Positions 37,711 through 48,100 of a stretch of 57,922 bases of DNA are shown here, piece by piece. The position numbers and the translations under genes are program-made. How positions within the stretch are numbered: position 1 is the stretch's first letter; each line of letters starts with the position of its first letter. Below the pieces are notes generated by a model that made no database searches, was not told the DNA's origin, and was given only the letters and a program-made list of their open reading frames with translations. This stretch comes from Chrysochromulina parva (taxonomy: Eukaryota > Haptophyta > Prymnesiales > Chrysochromulinaceae), in assembly GCA_002887195.1 (NCBI GenBank), contig PJAB01000030.1, forward strand, positions 1-57,922, in the 5' to 3' direction.

Positions 37711-39006
37711 ATGCTCCGTGCCATTCTCTTGTTCCTGCTGCTCATTGCAATCCTGTGCATACAATTCCAGCACTCAATCCTGTACGCACAGGGTGAAGTC
37801 ACCCTCATATTGCAGCAGGTGCCGGATGAGGTTGCGAAGACCGTTCATGCTGTGGTACAGGATGTGACGAGCGCGCCTGACAGCTCTAGCAGTAGCGGTG
37901 GCGGTGGCGATGGCACCGCCTTGACGGCGAAAGAGAAGAGGCGTGCAGCAAAGTTGGTGGCAAAGGCGGCAGCAAAGGCGGCGGCGATTGAGGCTGCAAC
38001 CGCCGACACAAACGGGGGCAAGCAAGCCACGCCGCAAGAGGTCGGCGCAGCCGCGCCCGAATGCGCGGCACCACGGAAGCCGTATCACGTTGTACTGACG
38101 GCCGCGTCAGGGACCTACCAAGAGTGGCAGTCCCGCATCGCATACTATCACTACAAGAAGCTCAAGGCGGAGAACCCGTGCTCGGACCTCGGTGGTTTCA
38201 CACGGCTGCTGAACACGCCGGGGGCGCGACCTGATGGGTTGATGGACGAGATTCCCACGGTGCTGGTTGCCCAGCTCTCCAACGGAAACTGCGACTCGTG
38301 TGATCACGGGTTCATCGTCATGAACCGACCGTGGGGCGTACGCCAGCTCCTGAAGCTTCCGCACTTTGCCAAGATCCCCGAGGAGTACATCTTGCTCATG
38401 GAGACGGACCATCTCTTCTTGAAGGTGCTGCCCAATTTTGCGACTCCGAGCGTGCCCGTAGGATTCGGGTTCTACTACATGACGTACAAGTATGATCCCG
38501 CGAAGCTCAAGCCGGTCATCAGCAAGTACTTCGACCCAGATCAAGTCGATCCAGTCGGGCCGTCGCCGGTGATCATTCACAAGAAGCAGCTCCTGCAGCT
38601 CACGGAGCCGTGGTGGCAGCTTTGCCTCACCCTCAAGCGCGACCCCGCGGCGAACCGGGACTTTGGGTGGGTGCTCGAGATGTGGGGCTGGGCCCTCGCC
38701 TCCGCGAAGGCGGGCGTCAGGCACAAGGTCCTCGCTGAGTTCCAGGCGGAGCCCGGCGGGATGGGCATCGACAGGATCGATAAGTACTACCTGTACCACT
38801 ACACGTTTGACCTCGACACGGGCGATGGCTGGCAGTGGTCCAAGCGCCAATTAATGATGGGCTATCCGACCGTCTTGAAACCACCAGCGTACGTGATGAA
38901 ACGCGGTCCGACTCACTCAACCCGCAGATTTGTCGAGATGATGAATGAGGCGATCGAGAAGATATCGCCTTGGAAACCTCTCAGACCAAAAATGCGTTTG
39001 CCGTAG
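37711..39006 (+). CDS. Hydroxyproline O-arabinosyltransferase-like protein (HPAT, GT95 type)
   Basis: 431 residues from ATG 37711, chosen because it starts a type II anchor (MLRAILLFLLLIAILCIQF). A Ser/Gly/Ala-rich stem follows to about residue 120. The catalytic region follows the HPAT/peptidyl-serine galactosyltransferase pattern: HVVLTAASGTYQEWQSRIAY, YHYKK, LGGFTRLLN, MDEIPTVLVAQL, NRPWGVRQLL, EEYILLMETDHLFLK, SPVIIHKKQLL, DFGWVLEMWGWALASA, YLYHYTFDLD and a final RRFVEMMNEAIEKISPW. The METDH block replaces the usual EPDH. In plants such enzymes add arabinose to hydroxyproline of extensins and signalling peptides in the Golgi; the algal acceptor is probably a Hyp-rich wall or flagellar-surface glycoprotein (inference). 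Confidence 0.85.
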   Translation: MLRAILLFLLLIAILCIQFQHSILYAQGEVTLILQQVPDEVAKTVHAVVQDVTSAPDSSSSSGGGGDGTALTAKEKRRAAKLVAKAAAKAAAIEAATADTNGGKQATPQEVGAAAPECAAPRKPYHVVLTAASGTYQEWQSRIAYYHYKKLKAENPCSDLGGFTRLLNTPGARPDGLMDEIPTVLVAQLSNGNCDSCDHGFIVMNRPWGVRQLLKLPHFAKIPEEYILLMETDHLFLKVLPNFATPSVPVGFGFYYMTYKYDPAKLKPVISKYFDPDQVDPVGPSPVIIHKKQLLQLTEPWWQLCLTLKRDPAANRDFGWVLEMWGWALASAKAGVRHKVLAEFQAEPGGMGIDRIDKYYLYHYTFDLDTGDGWQWSKRQLMMGYPTVLKPPAYVMKRGPTHSTRRFVEMMNEAIEKISPWKPLRPKMRLP

Positions 39007-39206
39007 AAACCAGGTGTGGTCTGTGAACACCCACGGAAACCAGAACGTGACGCTGCGGACCTGAAAAACAAGGAAAGGAATCGTAGAATATAGAAATCCG
39101 GTCCCCCGCGTGCACACGAATACATAGCTAGTAACCAACTACCACGTCAGGCGCTCGCTCTCGCGAGCACCATAATGGCAAGTGCTCTCAGCTCTTTTGG
39201 ACTGCG

Positions 39207-39295
39207 TCAAACAGCAACTGATGCGGCTGTGCGTGGCCGGCTACTGCTGCCGCCGCCGCCGCCGCCGTCGCTGCTGCTGCTGCTGCTAGTGCTGC

Positions 39296-39326
<31 letters not shown>

Positions 39327-40736
39327 GCTGCTGGGCATCATGCTGCTGGCGCTCCTGCCAGCCCTCCTGCTGCCAGTGCCGCTGCTGCCACGCACCGACA
39401 CACGGGAGAGCGACACGGTGTGGCCATGCCACGGCGCGGAGCTCTGCAGTAGCTCGCGCAGGGTGGCCAACGGCAGCACACCGGCGTCCGCAGGAGCGGT
39501 CGGCCTCGGGGCCTGTGAATGTGAATGGACGGGAGCGGTCGGCCTCGGGGCCTGTGAATGTGAATGGACTGGAGGCCTCGAGGCCTGTGGTCCATGCGAC
39601 GCTGAGGTGAGCCGCACGGCGACCACCACGATGCCACGATGCAAGAGCTCATCCGGTTTGTCGGTCGGATTGAGCACAAGGAGCATCGGCGGCGGCTCAA
39701 CGGACGGAGCGTCGGCTGCGCAGGGCGTCGCGGCCGCCGGCACCGGTGCTCCGTCGGCGGCCGACTGCGCACTGCGCGCCTGCTCGAGGCGCATCTCTCG
39801 CGACCACGGCACGGTGCCGTCGCCACGCAGCGCAGCGACGTCGATGTTGACCGTCGACAGCTGCGGGAGCATGTCCCCCGCGACATCGCGTACGAGCTGC
39901 TGCACCTGCTCGAAGAGCACGTTGAAGGGGCGCGCGCGGAAGATCCAGCCGATAGAGATGGTCAGGGCCAGCTCGAGGATCTGCCGGCACAGCGCGTGCC
40001 ACAGCCACGCTTGCCCGCCCACGTTGGCGGCCGCGAGTGCGAAGAGTGTAATGTCGAGGCCGAAATAAATGGAGGCGAAGACGAGGAGCCAGGCGAACAT
40101 CGAGTACTTGGTGAAGGCGGGCGTGGTGGTCGCATCGATGTTGAAGGAGCGCAGCGCGAGCAGCTGCGCCTTGAGCACGCGCAGGTTCGTGATCACCGCC
40201 GAGAGCACCACGACAAGCAGCCCAAACCACACGAGCAGCTGTGGGATGGCAGAGAGCAAGCCGCCGATGGACAGCTGGATGGTGACTGTGGCGTAGAGCA
40301 GCAAGACCACCGTGCCGCAGAGGGCGATTTCGTTCTGTGCGAGGTCGTTGCGGGTGATTCGCCAGCCCTTGGCGACCATGAGCAAGCAGACGACAAAAAC
40401 CGGCTCGCGCAAGATCACGAGCACAACCCAGGCGGCGGACACGAGCTGCTGGTAGCCCAGGTCCCACGGACACATCTCGTAGTAACAGATCGATAGCAGC
40501 GAGAATACGGCAGACAAGGCAGGGATGCACCAGAGCATGTGGTGCAGCTCGTGCGCGTGCTGTCGGTGTACAAAATAGATGTCGTGCGACCACCAGACGA
40601 GGAACACTAGCCAGATAGGAAGCGCGGCGGCGTAGACGTACGGCGAGTTCTGGTTGGCCTCGCAGAAGGCTAGTACGTCAAGGCGTGCCTGGTCGATTGA
40701 GCTACTATTCGCGCTCGAGCTGTTCGCGACGCTCAT
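39207..40736 (-). CDS. Seven-transmembrane protein, GOST/GPCR-like
   Basis: 509 residues from the first ATG (40736). Seven hydrophobic segments are clear: YVYAAALPIWLVFLVWW, MLWCIPALSAVFSLLSI, AWVVLVILREPVFVVCLLMV, LCGTVVLLLYATVTIQL, LLVWFGLLVVVLSAVITNL, FAWLLVFASIYFGLDITLF and ILELALTISIGWIF. The MVAKGWRITRN element after TM3 recalls GOST-type (TMEM87/GPR107) and TMEM145/GPR180-like receptors, but the large luminal N-terminal domain is absent, with only about 30 residues before TM1. The cytosolic tail (about 200 residues) has a 39-bp tandem duplication (RPTAPVHSHSQAP twice) and a polyserine tract from CTG-type triplets. It is divergent from CFAP299, 200 bp apart. Role unknown; Golgi trafficking or sensing are guesses from the family. 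Confidence 0.72.
39243..39334. repeat. CTG/CCG trinucleotide repeat coding for polyserine
   Basis: Long runs of CTG broken by CTAGTG, plus CCG runs, near the 3' end of the seven-TM gene. On the minus strand they encode Ser runs with Thr interruptions. Likely length-polymorphic. Confidence 0.9.
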
Positions 40737-40936
40737 AATCTTTCTGTACAGACCCGCCACACACCGGCAGCGACACCCGAGCACGTGGGGAATGTTTTTG
40801 GCACCTCAATGTATCCGGATACATGTAAGATTGCCCGACGACTACTTTCCCAGACCGTTCAGCGTCTTGCGTTCAGCGTTCATTTTTCGCTCGTGATCGC
40901 GTTGTCTCGGTCGGCCTGCAGTTGTGGCGCAGTGCC
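40737..40936. promoter_or_regulatory. Putative bidirectional promoter, seven-TM gene (-) / CFAP299 (+)
   Basis: 200 bp between start codons. Contains the palindromic-looking TGTATCCGGATACA at 40811-40824 and a repeated GCGTTCAGCGTT-type word near 40870. Regulatory use is inference. Confidence 0.4.
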
Positions 40937-41644
40937 ATGTCGACTGAGGACGACCTCGCCATCAGCGACTCCATCGTCAATGACTATGACACATACGAGG
41001 ATTACCTCGATAGCCAGATCACGCCGACGGACATCTACTACCTCGAGGATGAGGACCTAGCGCGGCAGCTGGTGGAGCTCGGGTACCGCGGCAGCGGTGA
41101 GACGCTCAAGCGCGACGAGTTTCTCGCACGCAAAAAGGCCGCCGAGCAGGCGCGGCTCAATAAGCTGCGCGCGACGCCGAAGCCGCTCGCGTCCGCCTTT
41201 AAGGATGTGACAGGATTCCCCTTTCTGGCGTCGCTCGCGGAGCGCGAGGAGATGGTGCGCAACGGCAAGCTCACAACAATCATCTTCATCCGCGATAAAA
41301 ATGCCAAGGGTCAGGAGGTCTCGGGCTACATAGACTACGCGCACCGGCTCAAAACAGAGAACTTTGAGCCCTACTTTGAGCGGAAGAAGAAGCTCATGCC
41401 GACGATGACGGACTTGAGCTTCTACAACTGGGAGACGCAGACGTCGACGTCGAATGCGACGCCCAACTTCCAGGTCATCGCTGACAACGAGGCTGGCTTG
41501 CTCTTCAAGAACAAGCGCGACCGCAAGGTCATCAACGTCGATCCGAAAGCGCGGCCAGGCGACAACTCGCGGAGGATTGAGCTGCACACGCATGAGTACA
41601 CGCAGGTCGTGCTCTACGACCACGTCACACGGCGGAAGACCTAG
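40937..41644 (+). CDS. CFAP299: Cilia- and flagella-associated protein 299
   Basis: 235 residues from ATG 40937, the usual size. Strong match along the whole length to the animal and protist CFAP299 (C4orf22) family: FNTYEDFLDSQIT-like DYDTYEDYLDSQITPTDIYY, LEDEDLARQLVELGYRGSGE, LKRDEFLARKKAAEQARL, LTTIIFIRDKNAKGQEVSGY, IDYAHRLKTENFEPYF, DLSFYNWETQ, NFQVIADNEAGLLFKNKRDR, NVDPKARPGDNSRR and a terminal DHVTRRKT. The family is found in organisms with motile cilia and is linked to axoneme assembly. Its presence indicates a flagellated life stage. Confidence 0.96.
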   Translation: MSTEDDLAISDSIVNDYDTYEDYLDSQITPTDIYYLEDEDLARQLVELGYRGSGETLKRDEFLARKKAAEQARLNKLRATPKPLASAFKDVTGFPFLASLAEREEMVRNGKLTTIIFIRDKNAKGQEVSGYIDYAHRLKTENFEPYFERKKKLMPTMTDLSFYNWETQTSTSNATPNFQVIADNEAGLLFKNKRDRKVINVDPKARPGDNSRRIELHTHEYTQVVLYDHVTRRKT

Positions 41645-42495
41645 CGGTGGCCACATCGAGCGAGCATGATCAAGGTGCGGTTTCTGTTCCAACAGCTATG
41701 TGCGGGTGTGCGGTGCGGCGCGGCGACCGTGCGGTTCGATGCGGGGCAACGGCGTGCGTGCGCCCGCCTCCTGTCGCGTGTTGGCCGGCACGGGCTGCCG
41801 CGCCGCGCGCGCTCGCTGCCCTCGCGGACACCACAGTCCCCAAATGCAGCAATCGCATGTGCGTTAACGTGTGCAGCAACGCGTATGAGATCTATCTAGG
41901 GACTCAGTGTTACTGCATGCTGAGATTTACAACACACTCCTGATTCCTGATGAGCTTAAATTCAAAATTGCTGCATGGAAGCTGGGACCTGGGAGCGTGT
42001 AGGCTGTAGCGACTAGCGTGAGGCCGTGACGCCGAGCGCATACCGCCGAGCGAACCGAGGACGCTGCGGTGCACGACGAGTGCTCGCAATCAGCAGATGC
42101 TCAGCACAGAGAGCTCAAACAGTGGCGGGACCCAGCCGCGGCGCACGGCCACGAGTGCGCGTGACGACGTGCACGGTGCACCGTCGCTCGGCCAGTCCGC
42201 ACTTGCAAGGTTCCGCCGAATGAAGCAGATGCCCGACATGCGACCGTGGAATCGCGCGTGCGTGATCACGCGACGTGCATCATGCCGCACACGTACGCCA
42301 TGGCGGCGCTCCAGCCTCCAGAGGCCCGCGAGCGTAGAGGCCTGCACCGCAGAGAACACTGGAGCCTCCTCAAGCATAGGAATGGGTACGGCGCGATCTC
42401 CTCTCGAGATCGCGTGGCACGCACCTTGGACTGCCCAATATGGATCGCCCATGGCCCATGCATGCATTTGCGAACGCTCTGTGCGCGCTCGAGAC
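41645..42495. other. Convergent intergenic region of about 850 bp
   Basis: Between CFAP299 (+) and the SAM-TM gene (-). Arg/Ala-rich open frames occur by base composition only. No domain, RNA gene or strong repeat recognised. Confidence 0.5.
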
Positions 42496-43506
42496 TCACG
42501 GCACCGGGCTGTCTGCATCTACCTTCTTGCCGCCTTTCTTGGCAAGCGGGCTGTCTGCACCACCCTTCTTGCCGCCATGAGGGCTGCCTGCATCACTCCT
42601 CTTGCCAACCGGACTGTCTGCATCACTCTTTTTACCATGCGGGCTGTCTGCACCACTCCTCTTGCCAAGCGGGCTGTCTGCATCACTCTTTTTACCATGC
42701 GGGCTGTCTTCATCACTCTTCTTACCATGCGGGCTGTCTGCAGACACAGCCGGCTGTCCGCCTCCGTGGTGCTTGCCGCCGCCGCCGTGCTTGCCGTCGC
42801 CGCCGTGCTTGCCGTCGGCGCCGAGGCCAGCGTGCTTGCCTTCGGTGCCGAGGCCAGCGTGCTTCCCTGGCTTGGGCTCTTTTGCATGTGGCGATGGCCT
42901 GGGCGCGCTGCTCCCGCCGCCCATAGAGTACGTGATCACGGCTATAAGGCACAGGAGCACACTGCCGTAGATGAATAAGCGACGGCCACGCGGCGGCTTC
43001 TTGTTGTTGGACGTGCCAAGCAAGCCGCCCTGCTCCTCCGCGTCGAGCGACGCCAGCCGGTGGTTGGCCGGCGTCACGCTGATGCCTGAGGTCGACGCCG
43101 AGTCGAGGTTGGAAATGATGAGCCGCGCATGTACCGGCTTCAGGCCGGCGACACTCACCAGATTCTGCATTGACGCCTCGCCGAGCAGCTCGAGCGTGGT
43201 CAGACCGGCTGCGGCAAGCTGCGTGCTGCAATGTTCGAGGCCGACGCTGCGTAGAAACGTGCCGACCTCGTCGCCGCCGTCGGTCGCGGGCACGCGAAAT
43301 TCACCTGCGTAGTCCTCCTTGGTCCCAAGATTGCTGATGATGAGCTTTGCATGCACAGGACGCACTCCCGAGTCGACCAGCTCCTCGTACTGCGCGCCCC
43401 GTAATGCCTCCATGGAGGTGTAGAAGCCATTGTGCACGACCGCCTGGATGCAAGACTCGAGCCCAATCTCCACCAGGAAGGCCTCCACTTCCGCGGTGCC
43501 CGACAT
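42496..43506 (-). CDS. Tandem-SAM-domain membrane protein with lysine-rich repeat tail
   Basis: 336 residues from ATG 43506. Two SAM-like helical domains in tandem: VEAFLVEIGLESCIQAVVHN with VRPVHAKLIISNL (about 6-60), and VGTFLRSVGLEHCSTQLAAA with LKPVHARLIISNL (about 81-135). A single transmembrane segment follows (LFIYGSVLLCLIAVITYSMG, near 180), preceded by a basic KKPPRGRR stop-transfer. The tail is Gly/His/Lys-rich (GKHAGLG, GKHGGDGKHGGGGKHHGGG), then about eight copies of a repeat close to ADSPHGKKSDADSPLGKRSG, in 36-bp-type DNA units. With no signal peptide, the SAM domains should face the cytosol and the basic repeats the lumen or exterior. A role in binding acidic polysaccharide or mineral is inference. 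Head-to-head with the next gene, 155 bp apart. Confidence 0.78.
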   Translation of the reverse strand: MSGTAEVEAFLVEIGLESCIQAVVHNGFYTSMEALRGAQYEELVDSGVRPVHAKLIISNLGTKEDYAGEFRVPATDGGDEVGTFLRSVGLEHCSTQLAAAGLTTLELLGEASMQNLVSVAGLKPVHARLIISNLDSASTSGISVTPANHRLASLDAEEQGGLLGTSNNKKPPRGRRLFIYGSVLLCLIAVITYSMGGGSSAPRPSPHAKEPKPGKHAGLGTEGKHAGLGADGKHGGDGKHGGGGKHHGGGQPAVSADSPHGKKSDEDSPHGKKSDADSPLGKRSGADSPHGKKSDADSPVGKRSDAGSPHGGKKGGADSPLAKKGGKKVDADSPVP

Positions 43507-43661
43507 TGGGAATTTCACAGGAATCTTTCACAGGAGGTTCCCTGAGTTACGAGCACCTACCTGCGAGGAAAGTAGAGAGGGCTTGCAGGGGGTTTTCTCG
43601 CTGACGTGGTGCATGCCTCAACATTGACATCTCTTGCGCGAGCTCCCACAGGGGAAGGTCA

Positions 43662-44243
43662 ATGGCGGCGACCCGAATGGCTTTCTTCTATCTCGCGCTG
43701 TGCTCCGTGGCCGATGCGCTGCGAATGCACGCCCCCGCTCACGGCAGGCATGGCAGTCTCCGCCGCACCAGCAGCATCACCTCTCCGGGCTTTTTCATGA
43801 GTGAATCCAACGAAGAGATCGCAGCGCTGGAAGCTCGCCTATCCGAGCTCAAGCGTGCCAAAGAGCAGAAGCGCCAGGAATCTGAAGCGGCCGAGCGACA
43901 AATCGGAAATTCTGCCAGCGGAAGCAAGTCTGTTGTCAGTACCACTGCTGCTGACGTCGACACTGCCTTCGACTTTGCCACACTCTCAAGCCGGAAAAAG
44001 GTGGCGGTCGTGAAGTCCGAAACGCCAGACGAGTTTCTCAGCGAAGCTTGGAAAGAGCAAGATGCTGAGCAGGCTGGCATCAACATTGGTTCCATTTTAG
44101 CCGGCATCGCGCTCGTGATTGGGTTCATCGCGTTCGCTCAGGTGCCTATTGGCCAGAACATTGATCAGGCAACCTATGGTGGTGTGACACCGCCGCCGCC
44201 GTCTCCAGACGAGATCCGCAAGCTGTACGAAGGTGGCGCGTAA
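43662..44243 (+). CDS. Small plastid-type single-span membrane protein, unknown function
   Basis: 193 residues from ATG 43662. The N-terminus MAFFYLALCSVADALRMHAP looks like a signal peptide and is followed by an Arg/Ser/Thr-rich stretch with a GFFMS that could be a transit-peptide cleavage zone, so plastid targeting is plausible. Residues 50-80 form a short charged coiled coil (EEIAALEARLSELKRAKEQK). A transmembrane span INIGSILAGIALVIGFIAFA near 148-167 is followed by QVPIGQNIDQATYGGVTPPP and a short tail. I do not recognise the family; a thylakoid or envelope protein fits the layout. Confidence 0.65.
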   Translation: MAATRMAFFYLALCSVADALRMHAPAHGRHGSLRRTSSITSPGFFMSESNEEIAALEARLSELKRAKEQKRQESEAAERQIGNSASGSKSVVSTTAADVDTAFDFATLSSRKKVAVVKSETPDEFLSEAWKEQDAEQAGINIGSILAGIALVIGFIAFAQVPIGQNIDQATYGGVTPPPPSPDEIRKLYEGGA

Positions 44244-45120
44244 GCTCAGGTTGCCGCGGAATTCAATGCTGCGAGCGGAATGGCCGCGGCCAGTGTCCTG
44301 TACTTTTGTGTTTACAAATACATGTTGTCATGTGCGTCAAGGCGTTCTTAAGGCGTCCGGCCTTAGCTCGGCCCGCGCCGCGGCGGTCCGCGGTGCGAGA
44401 CGGGAGACGCATAACCGTAAGGCCTGACGCGAGAGCGACTACGGTACGGACCTACGGAGGCGAACTGCATGGTCCGTGGAATTGTTAACGGGATTTTGTC
44501 CAAAACGACTCTCCTGAAAGCGCTTAGGGAGTGACTCGACTTGACTTGACTAGACTAGGCCCATAAGCCATATTCGAAGCCCGCTCCGCCCGGCCCGAGC
44601 GGCCCCGAGAAGCGAGCGGAGGGAGAAAGCCGAGTTGCGCTACCGCGCGCCAGCAGCGCGAGCGGCAATTGGCGAGCGGGGGCTGGATCCGAGGCCCCTG
44701 TCCGGGGACTGGATCGTTGATCTTGGGAACTGTCGCGCTCACCAGCTCACTTTTGTGTAGTTTGGTGAACCACAATCACCAACCAAGCGACCAAGTTTAC
44801 TCAAATCGTCAAAAGTGTTGTGGGCTTGTGGCGAAGCAACCCGCCCCGACCGCCTTTTCGAGTATTTCGAGTTTTCGTGGATTCGCGCGCGCCCCCCGGG
44901 AGCGGGGTTCGTCTCGAGGGTTCGTCAAGAGCGCTGGCTTAACATTCTGCTTACACATGTACAGTAGTGTACTTTGACTCGATTTTTGAGCGCGAACACT
45001 CGACCGGGCTGGCGAAGTGCGGCGAACGTTTCATTGCGAAACTCCGCGCCATCGACTTACCCTTCCGCTCGGTCGGTCACATCGAGCGCGCGCGGTACAA
45101 GAAGCTTGTACTCGTAGGCG
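44244..45120. other. Intergenic region of about 880 bp
   Basis: 3' region of the plastid-type gene and promoter of the giant coiled-coil gene. A short TGACT-rich run (GACTTGACTTGACT-like) lies near 44530-44560. No gene recognised. Confidence 0.5.
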
Positions 45121-48100
45121 ATGCGGGCCGTGAGTCCTCGGAGGATAGACCCACCCTCCTTGGGTTCATTTGACTACTTCACCTCGCCGCCTCCGGCGAT
45201 CGCGTCCCGCAACCTCTTGATGGAGTACGCGTCTCCTGAAGAAAAGCGCCAGAGTCGTGGCTCCAATCGAAAACCTAAGAGGCCTGAGCCACAGCTCTTC
45301 CATACCGTGCGTAAGTCTCCGCCGCCGCCACCACCACCAAAGCAGCAACCGCCGCTGCCACCGCCGAGCGAGCCAGAGCCTGAGGCAGTAGCAGGACCAT
45401 CCGAGCACGAGCTCATCATGGAAAGGATCGGTGGAATTATCCAGCCGTGGGAGGAACCCGGAGGAATGCCTGGTGATGTCTGGTTTGACGTCGACAAGCT
45501 GAAAAGTCACGTCGGCGATATGCTCAGTAAGACGCAGCAGCTCGCCACAAAGCGCAATGTCGCCCTCGAGTCGGTCAACGAGGCCATTTCATCTGCGCTT
45601 AGCGATGAGGAGGCAGATGAGGAGGAACCTTCTGTGGACCCAGAGCTCGCAAAGCGCATAGAAACGACTGTTGCTGAGAGCGCCTCTGAAGACCTCGTAG
45701 AACCTGCCGCAAAGCACAAGACGCGGAGCACGGATCGCATCAGAGAGGTGCGCACCGAGGAGAAAAAGCTGTATGGCAAAATCAATAAGCGGATGGGCCA
45801 GCTCGGGCGCGAGGTTGAGGAGAAAGAATCGGAGATCCAGAAGGAGAAGCAAAAGGCCACGGCCATGGAGGAAGAGCTTGTGAAGAAGGCTCAGAAGCTC
45901 AATGAAACCGCGGCACGCCTTGGCACAGCTGAAGAGGCCAAGAAAACAGCGAATGAGAAGATCAAGGAGCTGGAGACAGAGGTCCGGGAGCTCAAGAAAG
46001 AGCTCGCCAAGCCGCCTCCGGTGCCACCGATGACGAAGGAGGAGGCGGACAAGCTGCGTGCCGACGTCAGCGCGTTTCGCAGGGCCAAAGATAAGGCTGA
46101 AGAAGATCTGATACTGCGCAACGAGGAGCTCCAGGCATCAGCCCAAGAGATCGCTCTCTTGAACGAGCGAATCGCCAAAATGAACGCCGAGAAGAAGGCC
46201 CAGTCACGCGACGCTGAGATAGCCATGGAGCGTTTGCGAGCGGAGCACAAACTCGATGTCGATAAGTACGAACTTGAAAGAGGTGCTCTGAAAAAGAACC
46301 TCCAAGTCGCAGAAAAGCTCGCCCTCGACACGCAGCTTGCATTAGAGAGCGTCGAGGAGGATGCGTATCGAGCGAGACAGACCGCCACCGCCGAGCTTTA
46401 TGAGGCTGAAATGAGGATCGACAACCTAACGGAACGCTTACGCAAATCTCAAGACGCTCTTGAGAAGGCAAAGAGCTCGCTCGAGGAAGCAGTGCCGAGG
46501 GAGGAGGTGGACAACATGCGCGCCGATCTCGAAGGGCTCGTAAAGGAGGCTCAGAACAAGGCAGATGCGGCTAAACTTGAGCTTGATGTAGCCCGAAAAG
46601 AGCTGGCAGATCTGCAATTGAGGCTGTCGAAGGCGGAGAAACGCGCTGAAAATGCCGAATCACGTGCCACGGATGCCGAATCGCGTGCGAACGATGCCGA
46701 AAAGCGGGCAGCGGCCGCGGAGGAGCTTATCCGCCCGGCGCTAGAGAGGGCGGCTCGGGCAGAAAGTTTGGTCGCAGGGGCGCAGGCAGAAAGAGACGCC
46801 GCTCTCGCAGCAGCTGAAGAGTCCAAGGCAGCAGAGGCGAGGGCTCGGGAAGCGGAGAAACAAGCCAACAAGTTCATGGACCAAGCCTCTGCCAGTGAAA
46901 AAGAAGCCCAACGAAGAGAAAATGATGCCCAACGAGCGATAGCAGCTGCAAGGGATGCTGAAGAGCGCGCGAATTCTAGATCTGCGTCACCAATGCTGGC
47001 GGTTCAGGAGCCGGGCTCGCCTAAGCCCACTTCTCAGAGGGGCTCGCCACTGGCTCGCCGCAATTCCGGTGACCTCGCCCCAAATTCCGGTGATTCATCC
47101 GGCGCTGCCAATCACGAGGAGCGTGTTCCCGTGCCTAGTGGCGAAGCTACCGATCCCGCGCCTGGTGGTGAAGCTACCGATGCCAACCCATCCGAGCTCA
47201 AGGGGTTCAAAGACACCTCCGGTGCGGCTAGTCGCAGCGGTAGTCGGCCCTCCACCCGAGGTGAGCCAGGTGGCAACGGGGCAGGAGGTGCACCAAGTCT
47301 CGCTGGGAGCCGTCCTTACACCCCGGGTGACGCCCTACAACCCGACAATGCCGCCGCAGCTGCCCCAGCGGCGTTCGCTATCCTCGACGAGGTCTGCTTG
47401 ACCTCCCGCGGCCTGGAGCTGACTGACCACCAGCTTCTCACGAACGCGGCTGATCTGGCGCTCAAGCGGGCAGCTGAAACTCAGACAAGCACCCTCCCCA
47501 GCCGCCCGTACACCCCGGGTCAATATGCTGCAACCCAGACTAGCAAAGCTGCCAGCACAGCGGCTAGCCGACCATTCACCCCAGGTGACACAAATTCTAC
47601 AGCAGCGATGAGCAGTGCCCTTGCATCTTTGGAGGCACGACTCGAGGATATGAGAGCCAACTACGAGAATGAAATGCAAGCGTTACGCGACAAAGCCGCC
47701 CTCGAGATAAAGGAGATGCGCGATAGATCCTCTCTTGAGATGAGGGAGCTTCGTGAAAAGGCTACCAATGAGCTCCATCAGATGAGTGCTACGATGGAGA
47801 AGGAGAAGCGGGAACTGACTGACAAGTTTGAGAATTTCTCCTGCCCGATCTGCGAGAACATTGAGCTCCACGCCGCTGCTGGTGGTGCGGTTGACGATGA
47901 CCCCGACTCGCTCCACTCCCATGGAGCCGCGCGAGCTAGAGAGGAGCGAGTCAAAGAGATTGCGAGGAAGCGTGCCGAAAACGATCAGGCAAAGATCAAG
48001 GAGCTTCAGAAACGTCGGGATGAGCTCTCCCAAGACTTGCTAGAGGCCAGAGCTAAACTACGGTCAACAAAAGAAGGCAATGATATGATCACGTCGGAGC

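Noticed and set aside
42097..42978. Plus-strand repeat-rich open frame of 293 codons
   Set aside because: Antisense to the lysine-rich repeat tail of the SAM-TM gene; its repeats are simply the complement of that tail.
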